Shown: positions 16,710-26,160, numbered from the stretch's first letter. The stretch is DNA of 54,061 nt from Promethearchaeota archaeon (GCA_020343655.1 CP070805.1:1210842-1264902), one strand, 5' to 3'. Notes: generated by a model from the sequence alone, not told the origin. Numbers and translations are program-made.

Positions 16710-18038
16710 TTGAAGAAAAAAGTAGCTGAAATCCGAAATCTATTACAAGAACATCATGAGTGGTTCCAAAAATCAATTCCTCTAATCGCTTCTGAAAATA
16801 TTACTAGTCCTGCTGTGGATGAAGCTTGTGCATGTGATTTCTCACATCGTTATGCAGAAGGTTGGAGTGGCCAACGTGTCTATGCGGGGTGTAAATTTAT
16901 AGATCAGATTGAAGATGTTTGTATGGATCTTGCAAAAGAATATTTTAAATGCATTCATGCTGATGTCCGTCCAGTATCTGGAGTTATAGCAAATTTGGTA
17001 ATGTATAATGCATTTACATCAGATAATAATGGTAAAATGTGCTGTATGTCTATTGTTCGGGGAGGACATATTTCACATGGACCGCGATTTGCAAAAAGTG
17101 GGAGAGAAATTTTTGGTACAGCGGGAACAACAAGAGGATTAAATGTTGAGTATTTAGCTTTTGATAACGATGAAATGAATCTTGATATTGATGCATCCGC
17201 AAAAATAATAAGAGAATTTGAACCTGAATTAGTATTATTCGGAGGTTCAGTGTTTTTATTCCCACACCCTGTTAAAGAACTTGGCGAAGTTGCAAAAGAG
17301 GTAGGAGCGTATGTTGGTTATGATGCTGCACATGTAGCGGGTCTGATTGGTTCTGGATACTTCCAAGATCCTTTAAGAGAAGGAGCAGACGCCATGACAA
17401 TGAGTACACATAAAACACTTCCAGGCCCCCAGCATGGAACTCTTGTGTCAAATAGGGAAGATTTGATTGAAAATCTAAGATCCTGCGCTTTTCCAGCTTT
17501 ATTATCCAATCATCATTTACATAATGTTGCTGGTTTAGCAGTAGCATTGGCAGAAATGATAGAATTTGGGAAGGATTATCATAAAAACGTTATTGACAAT
17601 GCGAAAACTCTAGGACAAGCCCTAAATGAAATAGGTTTAAAAGTTTTAATGGAGCATAAGGGATTTACTGAAACTCATCAGATTGTAGTTGATATCACGG
17701 AATTTGAAAAAACTATTGGATTAGGTGGAGATATTGAGAAATTATTAGAAGAAGCAAATATTATTCTTAATCGTAATCTCTTACCGTATGATATCGCAGC
17801 AGGGAGACATTATCAAAATCCGGGTGGTTTGAGAATAGGGACTTCTGAAGTTACTCGACTTGGTATGGGAAAAAGTGAAATGGTTGATATTGCAGATTTT
17901 TTTAAAGAACTATTAATTGATAAGAAAAACCCTAAAACAGTAAAAAATGAAATAGCAGAATTTCGAAGAGATTTTCAAGAAATAAAATATTGCTTCCAAT
18001 CTCCTAACAAAGCATATGAATATTTGAAGTTTTATTAA
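16710..18038 (+). CDS. glyA: Serine hydroxymethyltransferase
   Basis: PLP enzyme interconverting serine and glycine with transfer of a one-carbon unit to tetrahydrofolate or tetrahydromethanopterin; cytosolic. 442 residues. The PLP lysine is in STHKTLPGPQHG; other family marks are SENITSPAV, SHRYAEGWSGQRVYAGCKFID near the N-terminus and GYDAAHVAGLI. C-terminal GGLRIGTSEVTRLGMG is also characteristic. The start is TTG at 16710, with AGGATTGA a short way upstream; there is no earlier in-frame ATG. A strong hairpin follows the stop. Its position just upstream of the rpo3 operon, on the same strand, is probably coincidental. Confidence 0.95.
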   Translation: MKKKVAEIRNLLQEHHEWFQKSIPLIASENITSPAVDEACACDFSHRYAEGWSGQRVYAGCKFIDQIEDVCMDLAKEYFKCIHADVRPVSGVIANLVMYNAFTSDNNGKMCCMSIVRGGHISHGPRFAKSGREIFGTAGTTRGLNVEYLAFDNDEMNLDIDASAKIIREFEPELVLFGGSVFLFPHPVKELGEVAKEVGAYVGYDAAHVAGLIGSGYFQDPLREGADAMTMSTHKTLPGPQHGTLVSNREDLIENLRSCAFPALLSNHHLHNVAGLAVALAEMIEFGKDYHKNVIDNAKTLGQALNEIGLKVLMEHKGFTETHQIVVDITEFEKTIGLGGDIEKLLEEANIILNRNLLPYDIAAGRHYQNPGGLRIGTSEVTRLGMGKSEMVDIADFFKELLIDKKNPKTVKNEIAEFRRDFQEIKYCFQSPNKAYEYLKFY

Positions 18039-18041
18039 TAA

Positions 18042-18072
18042 TTATTATTCTAATTTTTTAATAGAATAATAA
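18042..18072 (+). terminator. 11-bp hairpin between glyA and rpo3
   Basis: TTATTATTCTA (18042-18052) pairs fully with TAGAATAATAA (18062-18072) around the 9-nt loop ATTTTTTAA. It starts 3 nt after the glyA stop codon, so a glyA terminator is the simplest reading. It also lies about 50-80 bp before rpo3 and could affect that gene. Confidence 0.5.
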
Positions 18073-18119
18073 AACTTATCTTACTGTATTCATTTAAGAG
18101 TTATTATAATTTTGAATTA

Positions 18120-18962
18120 ATGAAAGATATGAGTATCGAAGTTCTCGAAAAAAACAATAGAAATTTTAAATTTATTGCATCTGGAATATCAATTGAGATA
18201 GCAAACGCAATTCGCAGAATTATTTTAACTGAAATACCAGTAATGGCGGTTGATGAAGTAATTATTCTGAAGAACGACAGCCCATTATACGACGAGATTA
18301 TTGCTCACAGGCTTTCTATGATTCCTTTAAAAACTGATTTAGAAGTATATAAACTTCCACGAGACTGTAGTTGTGGAGGATATGGATGTCCAATTTGCCA
18401 AGTTTCGTTAACTTGCGAAGTTACCAATAGTACAAATGCTCCTCTAGATATTTTCTCAGGCAATCTACAATCAAATGATCCTAAAATAATTCCAGTTGAT
18501 CCTAATATTCCTCTTGTGAAAATTGATAAAAACGATAAAGTGATAATTGAAGCTTATGCAATATTAGGTTTGGCAAAGGATCATGTCAAATGGCAAGCAG
18601 TTTCAAATATTTTCTATAGGTTTTATCCTCAAATCAATTTTGATAATAGTAAATGTGCTAAATGCCCAGATAAGTGTAAAGTTTCAAGAATATGTCCTGA
18701 AAAATTATATGATTTCTCAAGTAAAAAAACACCAATACTATTAGAGGATTATTGGAAAACATGCACATTATGTAATTCTTGTCAACATGATTGCCCAGAA
18801 CAAGCTATTAATGTAAGTTGGAAAGAAAATACGTATATTTTTTCAATTGAGAGCGACGGAGTTCTCCCCTTTGAAGCCATTATTAAGAAAACATTTGAGA
18901 TTTTTCTAGAAAAAATTGATGAATTTGTTGAACAACTTGAAGAAGTAGAGATAGAATCGTGA
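18120..18962 (+). CDS. rpo3: DNA-directed RNA polymerase subunit D (Rpo3), Fe-S containing
   Basis: Assembly-platform subunit of archaeal RNA polymerase, equivalent to eukaryotic Rpb3/AC40 and bacterial alpha; it pairs with Rpo11. 280 residues. N-terminal dimerisation motif SIEIANAIRRIILTEIPVMAVDEV, then LYDEIIAHRLSMIPL, then an inserted cysteine cluster CSCGGYGCPICQ (near residues 82-95). A ferredoxin-like domain follows (residues about 178-235) with CAKCPDKCKVSRICPEK and CTLCNSCQHDCPEQAI, enough cysteines for one or two [4Fe-4S] clusters, as in Sulfolobus and methanogen Rpo3. The C-terminal dimerisation helix ends it. ATG 18120. It leads the operon with L18e, L13 and S9. Confidence 0.96.
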   Translation: MKDMSIEVLEKNNRNFKFIASGISIEIANAIRRIILTEIPVMAVDEVIILKNDSPLYDEIIAHRLSMIPLKTDLEVYKLPRDCSCGGYGCPICQVSLTCEVTNSTNAPLDIFSGNLQSNDPKIIPVDPNIPLVKIDKNDKVIIEAYAILGLAKDHVKWQAVSNIFYRFYPQINFDNSKCAKCPDKCKVSRICPEKLYDFSSKKTPILLEDYWKTCTLCNSCQHDCPEQAINVSWKENTYIFSIESDGVLPFEAIIKKTFEIFLEKIDEFVEQLEEVEIES

Positions 18963-19040
18963 ATTATCAAAAGATTATTAAAATAGGAAAAATTTAAGAT
19001 ATCAAATTTATTGAATTAAAATAAGTATAGGAGCTTTCTA

Positions 19041-19397
19041 ATGTCTCATAAAATAACAGGACCGTCAAATTTTTACGTGAGAAAGCTGATTAGAGATTTA
19101 TGGAAGACTAAGATAAAAATATGGAAGAAATTATCTAAGAAAATAAGCGGTCCAAGAAGGAACAGAGTCAAAGCAAATTTATATCGCATTAATAAGAAGA
19201 CAAATAAAAACGATGTAATCGTTATTCCTGGAAAAATTTTAGGGATGGGAGAATTAGATCATGCTCTAACAATAGCATGCTTAGAATATTCAAAATCAGC
19301 TAAAAAAAAAGTTGAATCATCAGGGAGCAAACTAATAACAATTGAAGAATTATTAGAACAAAATCCTAAAGGTAATGGTGTAAGGATTTTTTATTGA
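19041..19397 (+). CDS. rpl18e: 50S ribosomal protein L18e (eL18)
   Basis: Large-subunit ribosomal protein shared by archaea and eukaryotes. 118 residues, the expected size for the archaeal form. It has the conserved SGPRRNRVKANLYRINKKT stretch and VIPGKILGMGELDHALTIAC. A clear AGGAG sequence 10 nt before the ATG supports the start. Second gene of the conserved rpo3-L18e-L13-S9 order. Confidence 0.96.
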   Translation: MSHKITGPSNFYVRKLIRDLWKTKIKIWKKLSKKISGPRRNRVKANLYRINKKTNKNDVIVIPGKILGMGELDHALTIACLEYSKSAKKKVESSGSKLITIEELLEQNPKGNGVRIFY

Positions 19398-19431
19398 AAT
19401 ATTAAATTTCTTACTTAAATGAGATGAGTCT

Positions 19432-19905
19432 ATGGTAATCGAATATCAATTATATGACGCAACAGATAAAATATTAGGGCGATTCTGTAGTCAAGTCGCT
19501 AAAAAGGCTTTATTAGGTGAGTATATAGTAATTATTAATGCAAAAGATACAATTATTAGTGGAACGAAAAAAGATATTCATGAAAAATATTTAGCAAAAT
19601 TAAAAATTTCTACGGCAACTAATCCACGTAAAGGACCATTTCACGAAAGAAGACCAGACACATTCATGAGAAGAGTTATAAAGCAAATGCTACCAAGAAA
19701 GCGACTTCGAGGTAAAGAAGCTCTTAAAAGAGTTCACGTGTATATATCGGATATTCCAGACCGATTTAAGAGTAAGTATCAAAAATTGGTACCTCATGAA
19801 TTTAATAATGTGGGAAAAAAACGGCTTTCATATTACAACAAATATATAACTTTAGAAAATTTATGTCAACGAATAGGTTGGAAAAAAAGCGAGTTAGAGG
19901 TGTAA
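19432..19905 (+). CDS. rpl13: 50S ribosomal protein L13 (uL13)
   Basis: Large-subunit rRNA-binding protein, 157 residues. Conserved segments are YDATDKILGRFCSQVAKKALLGE near the start and ARFP-like FMRRVIKQMLPRKRLRGKEALKRVHVY in the middle. It follows L18e by 34 bp and ends 3 bp before the ATG of S9, so translation is probably coupled. The start at 19432 has GATGAG upstream. Confidence 0.96.
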   Translation: MVIEYQLYDATDKILGRFCSQVAKKALLGEYIVIINAKDTIISGTKKDIHEKYLAKLKISTATNPRKGPFHERRPDTFMRRVIKQMLPRKRLRGKEALKRVHVYISDIPDRFKSKYQKLVPHEFNNVGKKRLSYYNKYITLENLCQRIGWKKSELEV

Positions 19906-19908
19906 ACC

Positions 19909-20319
19909 ATGTCTATGAAAGTAATTCAAGAATCAGGAAAAAGAAAAGCTGCAATAGCGAGAGCTGTTTTAAAACATCCAGCAAAAGGTCAAGTAAAAAT
20001 TAATAATGTTCCTTTACAATTATACGAACCTGAAATTGCTCGGTTAAGAATCCAAGAAGTTATTGAGATAGTTAATCATCCTAAAATTGAGAAATGTGAT
20101 ATCAATGTTAGAGTTAAGGGTGGTGGGCAGATGGGGCAATGTGACGCAGTTCGAATAGCAATAGCTAAATCTATAAATACACTAATTGGTACAAAAACTA
20201 TTGAAAGAACATTCAGAGAATATGATGATTCTCTCTTGAGTGGTGATTCGAGAAGGACAGAACCTAAACATTTTGGAGGTAAGAAGGCCAGATCTCGAAG
20301 ACAAAAAAGTTTTAGATAA
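19909..20319 (+). CDS. rps9: 30S ribosomal protein S9 (uS9)
   Basis: Small-subunit protein that reaches the P-site tRNA through its C-terminal tail. 136 residues; SGKRKAAIARAVLKHP at the N-terminus, GGGQMGQCDAVRIAIAKSI in the middle, and the canonical basic tail GGKKARSRRQKSFR. A GAGGTG Shine-Dalgarno sequence lies in the end of L13. In many archaea rpoN, rpoK and rps2 follow, but here the next gene is aroA on the opposite strand, so those genes must be elsewhere. Confidence 0.97.
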   Translation: MSMKVIQESGKRKAAIARAVLKHPAKGQVKINNVPLQLYEPEIARLRIQEVIEIVNHPKIEKCDINVRVKGGGQMGQCDAVRIAIAKSINTLIGTKTIERTFREYDDSLLSGDSRRTEPKHFGGKKARSRRQKSFR

Positions 20320-20331
20320 GCTTTTTAAAAA

Positions 20332-21648
20332 TCAGACTATTTCTATATGAGCGCCTAATTTTTTCAAATCTTCAAAAAAGGAAGGATAAGAATCTTTTAC
20401 TATATCACTATTTTGAATATAAGAATTGGAATCGGCATATAAAGCTGCAATACTACATGCCATGGCAATTCTATGATCATTATTATGATCGATTTTTGCT
20501 CCTTTGAGTTTATCGCAATAAAAAATTGTTAATTTATCATCTTCTTCAATAACTTTTACGCCCATCTTATTTAATTCTCGTGCCATAATAGAAATTCTAT
20601 CAGTCTCTTTTAGTCGTAGATTAGAAGCGTTATAAAGAACTGTTTTTCCCGTCGCGAAAGCACCAATAACAGATAAAATTGGAAACAAATCAGGAGTATC
20701 AATGCAATTTATTTCAATCCCTCTCAAAGGGTAGTTTTTTATATGTCCTTTTACGATTATGTGGTCTTCAGCTTCGTCAATTTTTATATTAGCACCCATT
20801 TCTTCAAGGATATTAATTATCTTTTTATCTCCTTGATAATTTTTGATGTTTAGGTTATTAATAATTACAGAAGATGGTTCATTAGATAAAATTGTAGCTG
20901 CCAAAATAAATGCTGCTGAAGAAAAATCTCCTGGTATATTGTATAATTGTGATCTATAAGTTTGTTCATTTGTTATGTAAAATTTCCCAGTCTCAAAATT
21001 AGCTTGAATATTAATTCCGAACGAATCTAATACATCTAAAGTGATTTCAACAAATGGTTTCGAGATTAATGGTGTTGTAAGTTCGATTTCAATATAGTCT
21101 TTATTTTCACATTTTAATAAAGGACACAAAAATAGTAAGGCAGTTATAAACTGCGAGCTAATATCACCCTGAATCTTAATTTTGTTACATAAAACACTCT
21201 TCCGTTTGATTTTGAGTTTATCTTTTGATAATTTAAATATTCCCCCTAATTTTTCGAGTGAATTAAGGAGCGGCAGGATTGGGCGCTTAAGTTTAAAAAA
21301 ATCTCCCTTCAAAGTAAGACCTCCTTCGACTAATAAACTTAAAGCACTGAAAATTCTTATAGTTGTACCGGAATTTAAACAATCTATAGATTTTTTAAGA
21401 GAGCTGTAAGTATTCTTATTATGTTTAACGATATAACTATTATCACTTTTTTTAAGAATTTTGACCCCTAAAAATTTTAGAAGATTCATTGTGACTGCAA
21501 CATCTCCACTCGTCAATGGATTTTTAATTATTGAAATACCATCAGCGAGACTTGCGGCAATAAAAGCTCGATGAGAATAACTTTTGGAACCTGGTGCTGT
21601 GATTTCACCACTTAAACTATTCGTTATAGGATTAATTTTAAGATTCAT
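20332..21648 (-). CDS. aroA: 3-phosphoshikimate 1-carboxyvinyltransferase (EPSP synthase)
   Basis: Sixth shikimate-pathway step: shikimate-3-phosphate + PEP to EPSP + phosphate. 438 residues, complete. Motifs: PGSKSYSHRAFIAASLA (N-terminal substrate-binding Lys/Ser/Arg), LNSGTTIRIFSAL (the counterpart of NAGTAxR), IQGDISSQFITALLFLCP, IPGDFSSAAFILAA, LRLKETDRIS and NNDHRIAMACSIAAL, all in the expected order. Divergent from aroC with about 85 bp between starts, so the two may share a control region. ATG 21648. Confidence 0.97.
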   Translation of the reverse strand: MNLKINPITNSLSGEITAPGSKSYSHRAFIAASLADGISIIKNPLTSGDVAVTMNLLKFLGVKILKKSDNSYIVKHNKNTYSSLKKSIDCLNSGTTIRIFSALSLLVEGGLTLKGDFFKLKRPILPLLNSLEKLGGIFKLSKDKLKIKRKSVLCNKIKIQGDISSQFITALLFLCPLLKCENKDYIEIELTTPLISKPFVEITLDVLDSFGINIQANFETGKFYITNEQTYRSQLYNIPGDFSSAAFILAATILSNEPSSVIINNLNIKNYQGDKKIINILEEMGANIKIDEAEDHIIVKGHIKNYPLRGIEINCIDTPDLFPILSVIGAFATGKTVLYNASNLRLKETDRISIMARELNKMGVKVIEEDDKLTIFYCDKLKGAKIDHNNDHRIAMACSIAALYADSNSYIQNSDIVKDSYPSFFEDLKKLGAHIEIV

Positions 21649-21733
21649 TAAACTATAAATAGAAAGTTATAGATATAATATTAATTAATTACGTAGGATT
21701 AGTATTAAATTACCTTTAAAAGACCTGAAAATT

Positions 21734-22834
21734 ATGGATAATTCATTTGGTAATATCTTTAGAATAACATCATTTGGAGAGAGCCATGGAGATTTAGTGG
21801 GAATTATAGTAGATGGCGTACCCGCTGGATTAGAACTTGATTTAGAATATATCCAAAACGAACTTAACAAAAGGAAACCAGGGCAATCAAGTTTAACAAC
21901 AACCCGTCTTGAGGAAGACCGTGTTAAATTATTATCAGGTTTGTTCGATAATCGAACAACAGGAGCACCTATCTGCTTAATAATTGAAAATAAAGACTTT
22001 AATTCATCAATATATGAAAAATATAAAAATTTCTTAAGACCATCGCATGTTGATTATACCGCATTAAAAAAATATGGTGGATTTTCTGATTATCGAGGAT
22101 CAGGGAGATTTTCTGGCAGAATTACTGCGGGATTTGTAATGGCTGGAGCGATAGCAAAACAAATCTTAAAGAAATACGATATTACGATATTTGCCTATAC
22201 AAAAAGTATCGAAAATATTATTGATGAAGAAACTTATATAATAGATGAATTTGAAAAAATAGTTGAGTTAAGGGAGAAATCTTTAGTTAGAGCTATTGAT
22301 CATGAAAAATCGAAATTAATGGAAAAAATAGTAGAGGAAAATAGACAGCAAAAGGATTCTATTGGTGGAACCGTAAAATGTATTATAACCAATTTCCCAG
22401 AAGGAAAAGGAGGACCATTATTCAATAGTATAGAGTCAAATATAAGTAAAGCAATTTTTGCTATTCCCGCAATAAAAGGTATAGAATTTGGTGCTGGTTT
22501 TAAAGCAGCAAGAATGAAAGGTTCTGAACATAATGACCCATGGATTTTAAAGGATGGGAAAATTCAAACAACCAAAAATGATGCTGGAGGAATAATTGGG
22601 GGAATCTCAACTGGAATGCCAATTGAATTTACTGTAGCTGTTAAACCAACTGCTTCCATAGGGATTCCCCAGAAAACTGTAAATCTTAAGACAATGGAAA
22701 ATGTAGAAATTGAATTCTCTGGTCGTCATGATCCATGTATTGTACCTAGAGTAATTCCAGTTATTGAAGCTATGACTGCAAATGTTTTACTAGATTGTTT
22801 GTTAATTGAAGGTTATATTCCTAGGATTTTGTAA
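21734..22834 (+). CDS. aroC: Chorismate synthase
   Basis: Last common step to chorismate: trans-elimination of phosphate from EPSP, needing reduced FMN. 366 residues. The three signatures are present: SFGESHGDLVGIIVDGVPAGL near the start, DYRGSGRFSGRITAGFVMAGAIA with the invariant Ser/Gly/Arg, and SGRHDPCIVPRVIPVIEAM near the C-terminus. ATG 21734 fits the family N-terminus directly. Divergent partner of aroA; the window has no other aro genes. Confidence 0.97.
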   Translation: MDNSFGNIFRITSFGESHGDLVGIIVDGVPAGLELDLEYIQNELNKRKPGQSSLTTTRLEEDRVKLLSGLFDNRTTGAPICLIIENKDFNSSIYEKYKNFLRPSHVDYTALKKYGGFSDYRGSGRFSGRITAGFVMAGAIAKQILKKYDITIFAYTKSIENIIDEETYIIDEFEKIVELREKSLVRAIDHEKSKLMEKIVEENRQQKDSIGGTVKCIITNFPEGKGGPLFNSIESNISKAIFAIPAIKGIEFGAGFKAARMKGSEHNDPWILKDGKIQTTKNDAGGIIGGISTGMPIEFTVAVKPTASIGIPQKTVNLKTMENVEIEFSGRHDPCIVPRVIPVIEAMTANVLLDCLLIEGYIPRIL

Positions 22835-22932
22835 ATCATAAGAGGAATCATTCTACTTTAATCATTTCTATATTCAAAACAAAAATTAAAATTTATTGAT
22901 AATAATTAGAGTATAATAAGAAGTGAATTAAA

Positions 22933-23181
22933 ATGTCTGGATCAGATCAAGAAAAATTGATCGAAGAAGTCATAAAAGTAATAGATAGATGGTCCTTTGA
23001 ACAGTGTGCTTATTGTGAAAATGGAACGCTGATTTCAATTGATGGGATGCTAGATTTCAAATGTGGTAAATGTGGAAAAACCATGAATCCTGCTGAATAT
23101 TTAGGAGAAATTGCCAAATCTGTTTTTCATTATAGAGAAAAAATATCAAACACTCAAGGCTCACAGAATACGGATAATTAA
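22933..23181 (+). CDS. Small zinc-ribbon-like protein
   Basis: 82 residues. Two CxxC pairs, CAYC (about residue 22) and CGKC (about residue 39) spaced like a rubredoxin/zinc-ribbon knuckle pair, flanked by helices (IEEVIKVIDRW before; NPAEYLGEIAKSVFHYREK after). No known family is recognised; a zinc site is likely. It has ATG 22933 with a short purine-rich leader. Located between aroC and an oxidoreductase gene, each with its own gap. Confidence 0.7.
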   Translation: MSGSDQEKLIEEVIKVIDRWSFEQCAYCENGTLISIDGMLDFKCGKCGKTMNPAEYLGEIAKSVFHYREKISNTQGSQNTDN

Positions 23182-23259
23182 ATTCTTCATTAATTTGAAA
23201 ATTGAGACTTTTTTAATATAAAATCTATAACCGTTTAAGTAAATTATTAGTTGTTTAAT

Positions 23260-24687
23260 ATGAAATTACCAATTACAGCGATTTTGGTCGGAGCCGGGCG
23301 GAGGGGAAGTCAAGTATATGGAAAATATGCTCTAAAAAACAAGAAAAAACTAAAATTTATTGCTGTAGCTGAACCTATAAAAACAAGGCGTGAAAAATTC
23401 GCTAAATTACATAGGATCCCTTTAAGTAGATGTTATAAAAGCTGGGAAGATTTACTTTCAGAGGATAAATTTGCAGATGTTGCCTATATCTGTACTCAAG
23501 ATCAAAAGCACGCAGAACCAACATTGTTAGCATTAGAAAAGGGTTACGATGTGCTTTTAGAGAAACCTATGGCCCATACTCTTAATGACTGTATTAGAAT
23601 AGTAAAAAAAGTAGAAGAAATGGGAGGAATTTTAGGTGTGAGCCATGTTTTAAGATATACTGGCTTTTTCTCAACAATTCAAAAACTAATCGAAATGGGG
23701 CTCCTTGGAGAAATAATTAATATTACGCATAGAGAAAATGTGATGTGGTACCATTATGCTCATAGTTTTGTCAGAGGACCATGGGCAAATGTAGACAAAT
23801 CTTCTCCAATGATCTTAGCAAAGTGTTGTCATGACTTTGATCTACTTTTTCAAATGGTGGGTTCACTTCCAAAGAAAATAAGTTCTTTTGGAAATTTATT
23901 GCATTTCAAGCCAGAAAATGCACCGAAGGGAGCTCCAGAGTATTGTTTAGATGGATGTCCAGCTAGAGATAAGTGCTTATATTACGCTCCAAGAATTTAT
24001 ATTGATATTATCCCACAAATTCAATTTATGGAAAAAAGTAATAACAAGGTTCTGAAGGTTTTAGCTAAATTAAGAAAAAATTATGTGAATTTTTTGACAT
24101 ATATCTCAAAAATTATACCTCAATTTAAAGAATTAAGGTATTATAAAGATTTTCCTATTTATTACTTATATACAGGGCAGAAAGAAGATTATTCTGATGA
24201 AGCCAAAGCTAGAATATTAAAAACCAGTTCCTATGGTAAATGTGTGTATCATTGTGATAATGATGTAGTTGACCATCAAATTGTAAATATTGAATTTGAA
24301 AATGGTGTTACAGCTAATTTAACAATGCATGGTTTTAGTGAACTTGAAGGGCGGACATTAAGAATAGATGGAACGAGAGCAACATTAATAGGAAAGTTTC
24401 ATATAAGCGGTGAGAGAATTATTTTGTATGATCATTTTACTGGAAAAGAAAAACTTGTTTATAAAAAAAAGTTAACTCGTGAATCTGGTGAACATGGTGT
24501 TGGGGATTTTGAACTAATAGATGCCTTTATTGAATCACTTATCAACAAAAATAAAATTCAACCCTTAACAAATGCGCGAGATTTGCTTGAAAGTCATTTA
24601 ATGGCATTTGCCGCTAATGAATCACGTTTAAAGGGAACTATAATTGATATGGAAGAATTTCGCAATAATGCTTACAAATTAGAATAA
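23260..24687 (+). CDS. Gfo/Idh/MocA family oxidoreductase
   Basis: NAD(P)-dependent sugar or polyol dehydrogenase-like enzyme; substrate not predictable. 475 residues from ATG 23260 (a TTG at 23251 would add three residues). N-terminal Rossmann motif LVGAGRRGSQVYG, the conserved EKPMAHT with the active-site Lys (near residue 97), and SHVLRY, followed by KCCHDFDLLFQMVG holding the family Asp/His pair. A Cys-rich insertion (CLDGCPARDKCLYYAP, near residue 235) is unusual for the whole superfamily but known in a subgroup. C-terminal Gfo-type beta-sheet domain with GEHGVGDFELIDAFIESL. Confidence 0.9.
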   Translation: MKLPITAILVGAGRRGSQVYGKYALKNKKKLKFIAVAEPIKTRREKFAKLHRIPLSRCYKSWEDLLSEDKFADVAYICTQDQKHAEPTLLALEKGYDVLLEKPMAHTLNDCIRIVKKVEEMGGILGVSHVLRYTGFFSTIQKLIEMGLLGEIINITHRENVMWYHYAHSFVRGPWANVDKSSPMILAKCCHDFDLLFQMVGSLPKKISSFGNLLHFKPENAPKGAPEYCLDGCPARDKCLYYAPRIYIDIIPQIQFMEKSNNKVLKVLAKLRKNYVNFLTYISKIIPQFKELRYYKDFPIYYLYTGQKEDYSDEAKARILKTSSYGKCVYHCDNDVVDHQIVNIEFENGVTANLTMHGFSELEGRTLRIDGTRATLIGKFHISGERIILYDHFTGKEKLVYKKKLTRESGEHGVGDFELIDAFIESLINKNKIQPLTNARDLLESHLMAFAANESRLKGTIIDMEEFRNNAYKLE

Positions 24688-24798
24688 CATCAACAAAAAG
24701 AAGTAATATTTGAACAGAAAAATTTTAGTAAATTTTATTATAATTAAGAACATAAAATATTATATATTTAAAATTAAATTTTGGATAGTTAAAATAGA

Positions 24799-25026
24799 AT
24801 GGACAAAAAAATCGATACTTCTGAACAATTTATCGAATTCTATAAAAAAAAAGGGGACTACTTAGTTTCTCTTTCAGAAAATCATTTCAAAAATATAGAA
24901 TATCGAAAATGTCTTGAATTATTAAATGAAGCTTATGGAATGTATATGAAGGGGAATTACACTGAACTTGCTGAAAAGACAAAACAAAGATTCTTAGAAA
25001 TCAAAGAAAAATATTTTAAAAAATAA
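24799..25026 (+). CDS. Small helical protein, unknown function
   Basis: A 75-residue acidic/basic alternating protein, likely two or three helices (EQFIEFYKKKGDYLVSLSE... KCLELLNEAYGMYMKGNY), reminiscent of a single TPR-like hairpin. No family recognised. ATG 24799. It converges with the Mut7-C gene, with 5 bp between stop codons. Confidence 0.55.
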   Translation: MDKKIDTSEQFIEFYKKKGDYLVSLSENHFKNIEYRKCLELLNEAYGMYMKGNYTELAEKTKQRFLEIKEKYFKK

Positions 25027-25031
25027 ATTAT

Positions 25032-25526
25032 CTAGTTAAATTCAAAATTTTTGGCTAATTTATTCTCAATATCTTCAATATGAGATCCTTCCCAATATAT
25101 TTTTTTACAATGAGGATTTAAACACTGATAAAATTCATTGTAATTATTATAAGTTTCTTTTAAAACATATTTTTTCACTAAAGTTTTATTTGTAACTCTA
25201 CTTAACTGTGAATTGCAAATTGAACACCTCGCTCGTTCAATACTAAATTTAAAACTTAAGTTAAAATAAGTTTTGAGTTGATCTAAGTAATTGTATATAC
25301 CTTCTCCTCTAAGGTAAATACTCTTTTCGATATAACTCTTATATAAAGGATAATCTTTTGTAATAATAACTCTATCATTTTCTTTTGCATAATCTATTAG
25401 CATTTCATCAGGAACAGGATCTACCTTAAAATATTCAATGAGATCATTTGCATATATTGTATCAAATCCAAAAATTCTTAGGAAACGGGCTAATTTGCCC
25501 AACATTGAATCAGCTAAAAACTTCAT
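25032..25526 (-). CDS. Mut7-C RNase domain protein (PIN-like fold plus zinc ribbon)
   Basis: A probable ribonuclease, 164 residues. The N-terminal MKFLADSMLGKLARFLRIFGFDTIYAND is the Mut7-C signature; the acidic residues D6, the D-E pair in DEMLIDYAKENDRVIITKDYPLY and others form a PIN-like metal site. The C-terminal part has CSICN (about residue 122) and a CLNPHCKKIYWEGSH zinc ribbon, the standard companion of the family. Its RNA substrate is unknown. It is divergent from the FmdE-like gene. Confidence 0.9.
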   Translation of the reverse strand: MKFLADSMLGKLARFLRIFGFDTIYANDLIEYFKVDPVPDEMLIDYAKENDRVIITKDYPLYKSYIEKSIYLRGEGIYNYLDQLKTYFNLSFKFSIERARCSICNSQLSRVTNKTLVKKYVLKETYNNYNEFYQCLNPHCKKIYWEGSHIEDIENKLAKNFEFN

Positions 25527-25632
25527 ATTAAAGCAAGTAAGCTTTTATTAAGTAATACTAGATTAAATATATTTAAAGCATCTAATAAATTATATAATTG
25601 AAATTTAATAAAAAAAAATAATTTGAATTTAA

Positions 25633-26160
25633 ATGGAAGCTAAAGAATTAATGGAAAAAGCGGTAAGATTTCATGGACATATTTGTCCCGGTTTAGCGAT
25701 TGGAGTTTTAGCGGCCAAATATATTTTAGAGCATGGTCACGATTTTTCTCCAAATGAAGAGTTAGTTGCTGTTGTAGAGAATGATAATTGCAGTGTCGAT
25801 GCTCTCCAAGTTTTATTAGGTACTACTTTTGGGAAAGGTAATCTTATACATCAAGACTACGGTAAGAATAATTATTATCTTTACGATAGAAGAATTAAAA
25901 AAAGCGTTAAATTGGCATTAAAAAGTGGTAAATTTGACGATAAAAAGCTATCAAGAGATGAAAAAATTCAGTTATTATTAAAATCCACACCAGAAGAAAT
26001 TTTTAATATTTATGAAATAGAATTCAATCCTCCTGGATTAGCTCAAATTGAAGAATCTATCCCATGTGAGGTCTGTGGAGAGCCTACTATGAATAGTAGG
26101 CTTATGACATACAATGAGTCTGAAATGTGTATTTCTTGCTACAAAAAAATGAGAGGATAA
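25633..26160 (+). CDS. FmdE-family protein with C-terminal zinc finger
   Basis: 175 residues of the FmdE fold named after formylmethanofuran dehydrogenase subunit E. The metal-site motif HGHICPGLAIGVLAAK is near residue 15, followed by the conserved VVENDNCSVDALQVLLGTTFGKGNL segment. The tail holds CEVCGEPTMNSRLM and CISCYKKM, a treble-clef/zinc-finger pair. Its link to molybdenum/tungsten enzymes is by family association; no Fwd/Fmd subunits are in the window, and so the role here is uncertain. ATG 25633 has no Shine-Dalgarno sequence, and a TATA-like TTAAATATATTTAAA lies about 70 bp upstream. Confidence 0.88.
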   Translation: MEAKELMEKAVRFHGHICPGLAIGVLAAKYILEHGHDFSPNEELVAVVENDNCSVDALQVLLGTTFGKGNLIHQDYGKNNYYLYDRRIKKSVKLALKSGKFDDKKLSRDEKIQLLLKSTPEEIFNIYEIEFNPPGLAQIEESIPCEVCGEPTMNSRLMTYNESEMCISCYKKMRG

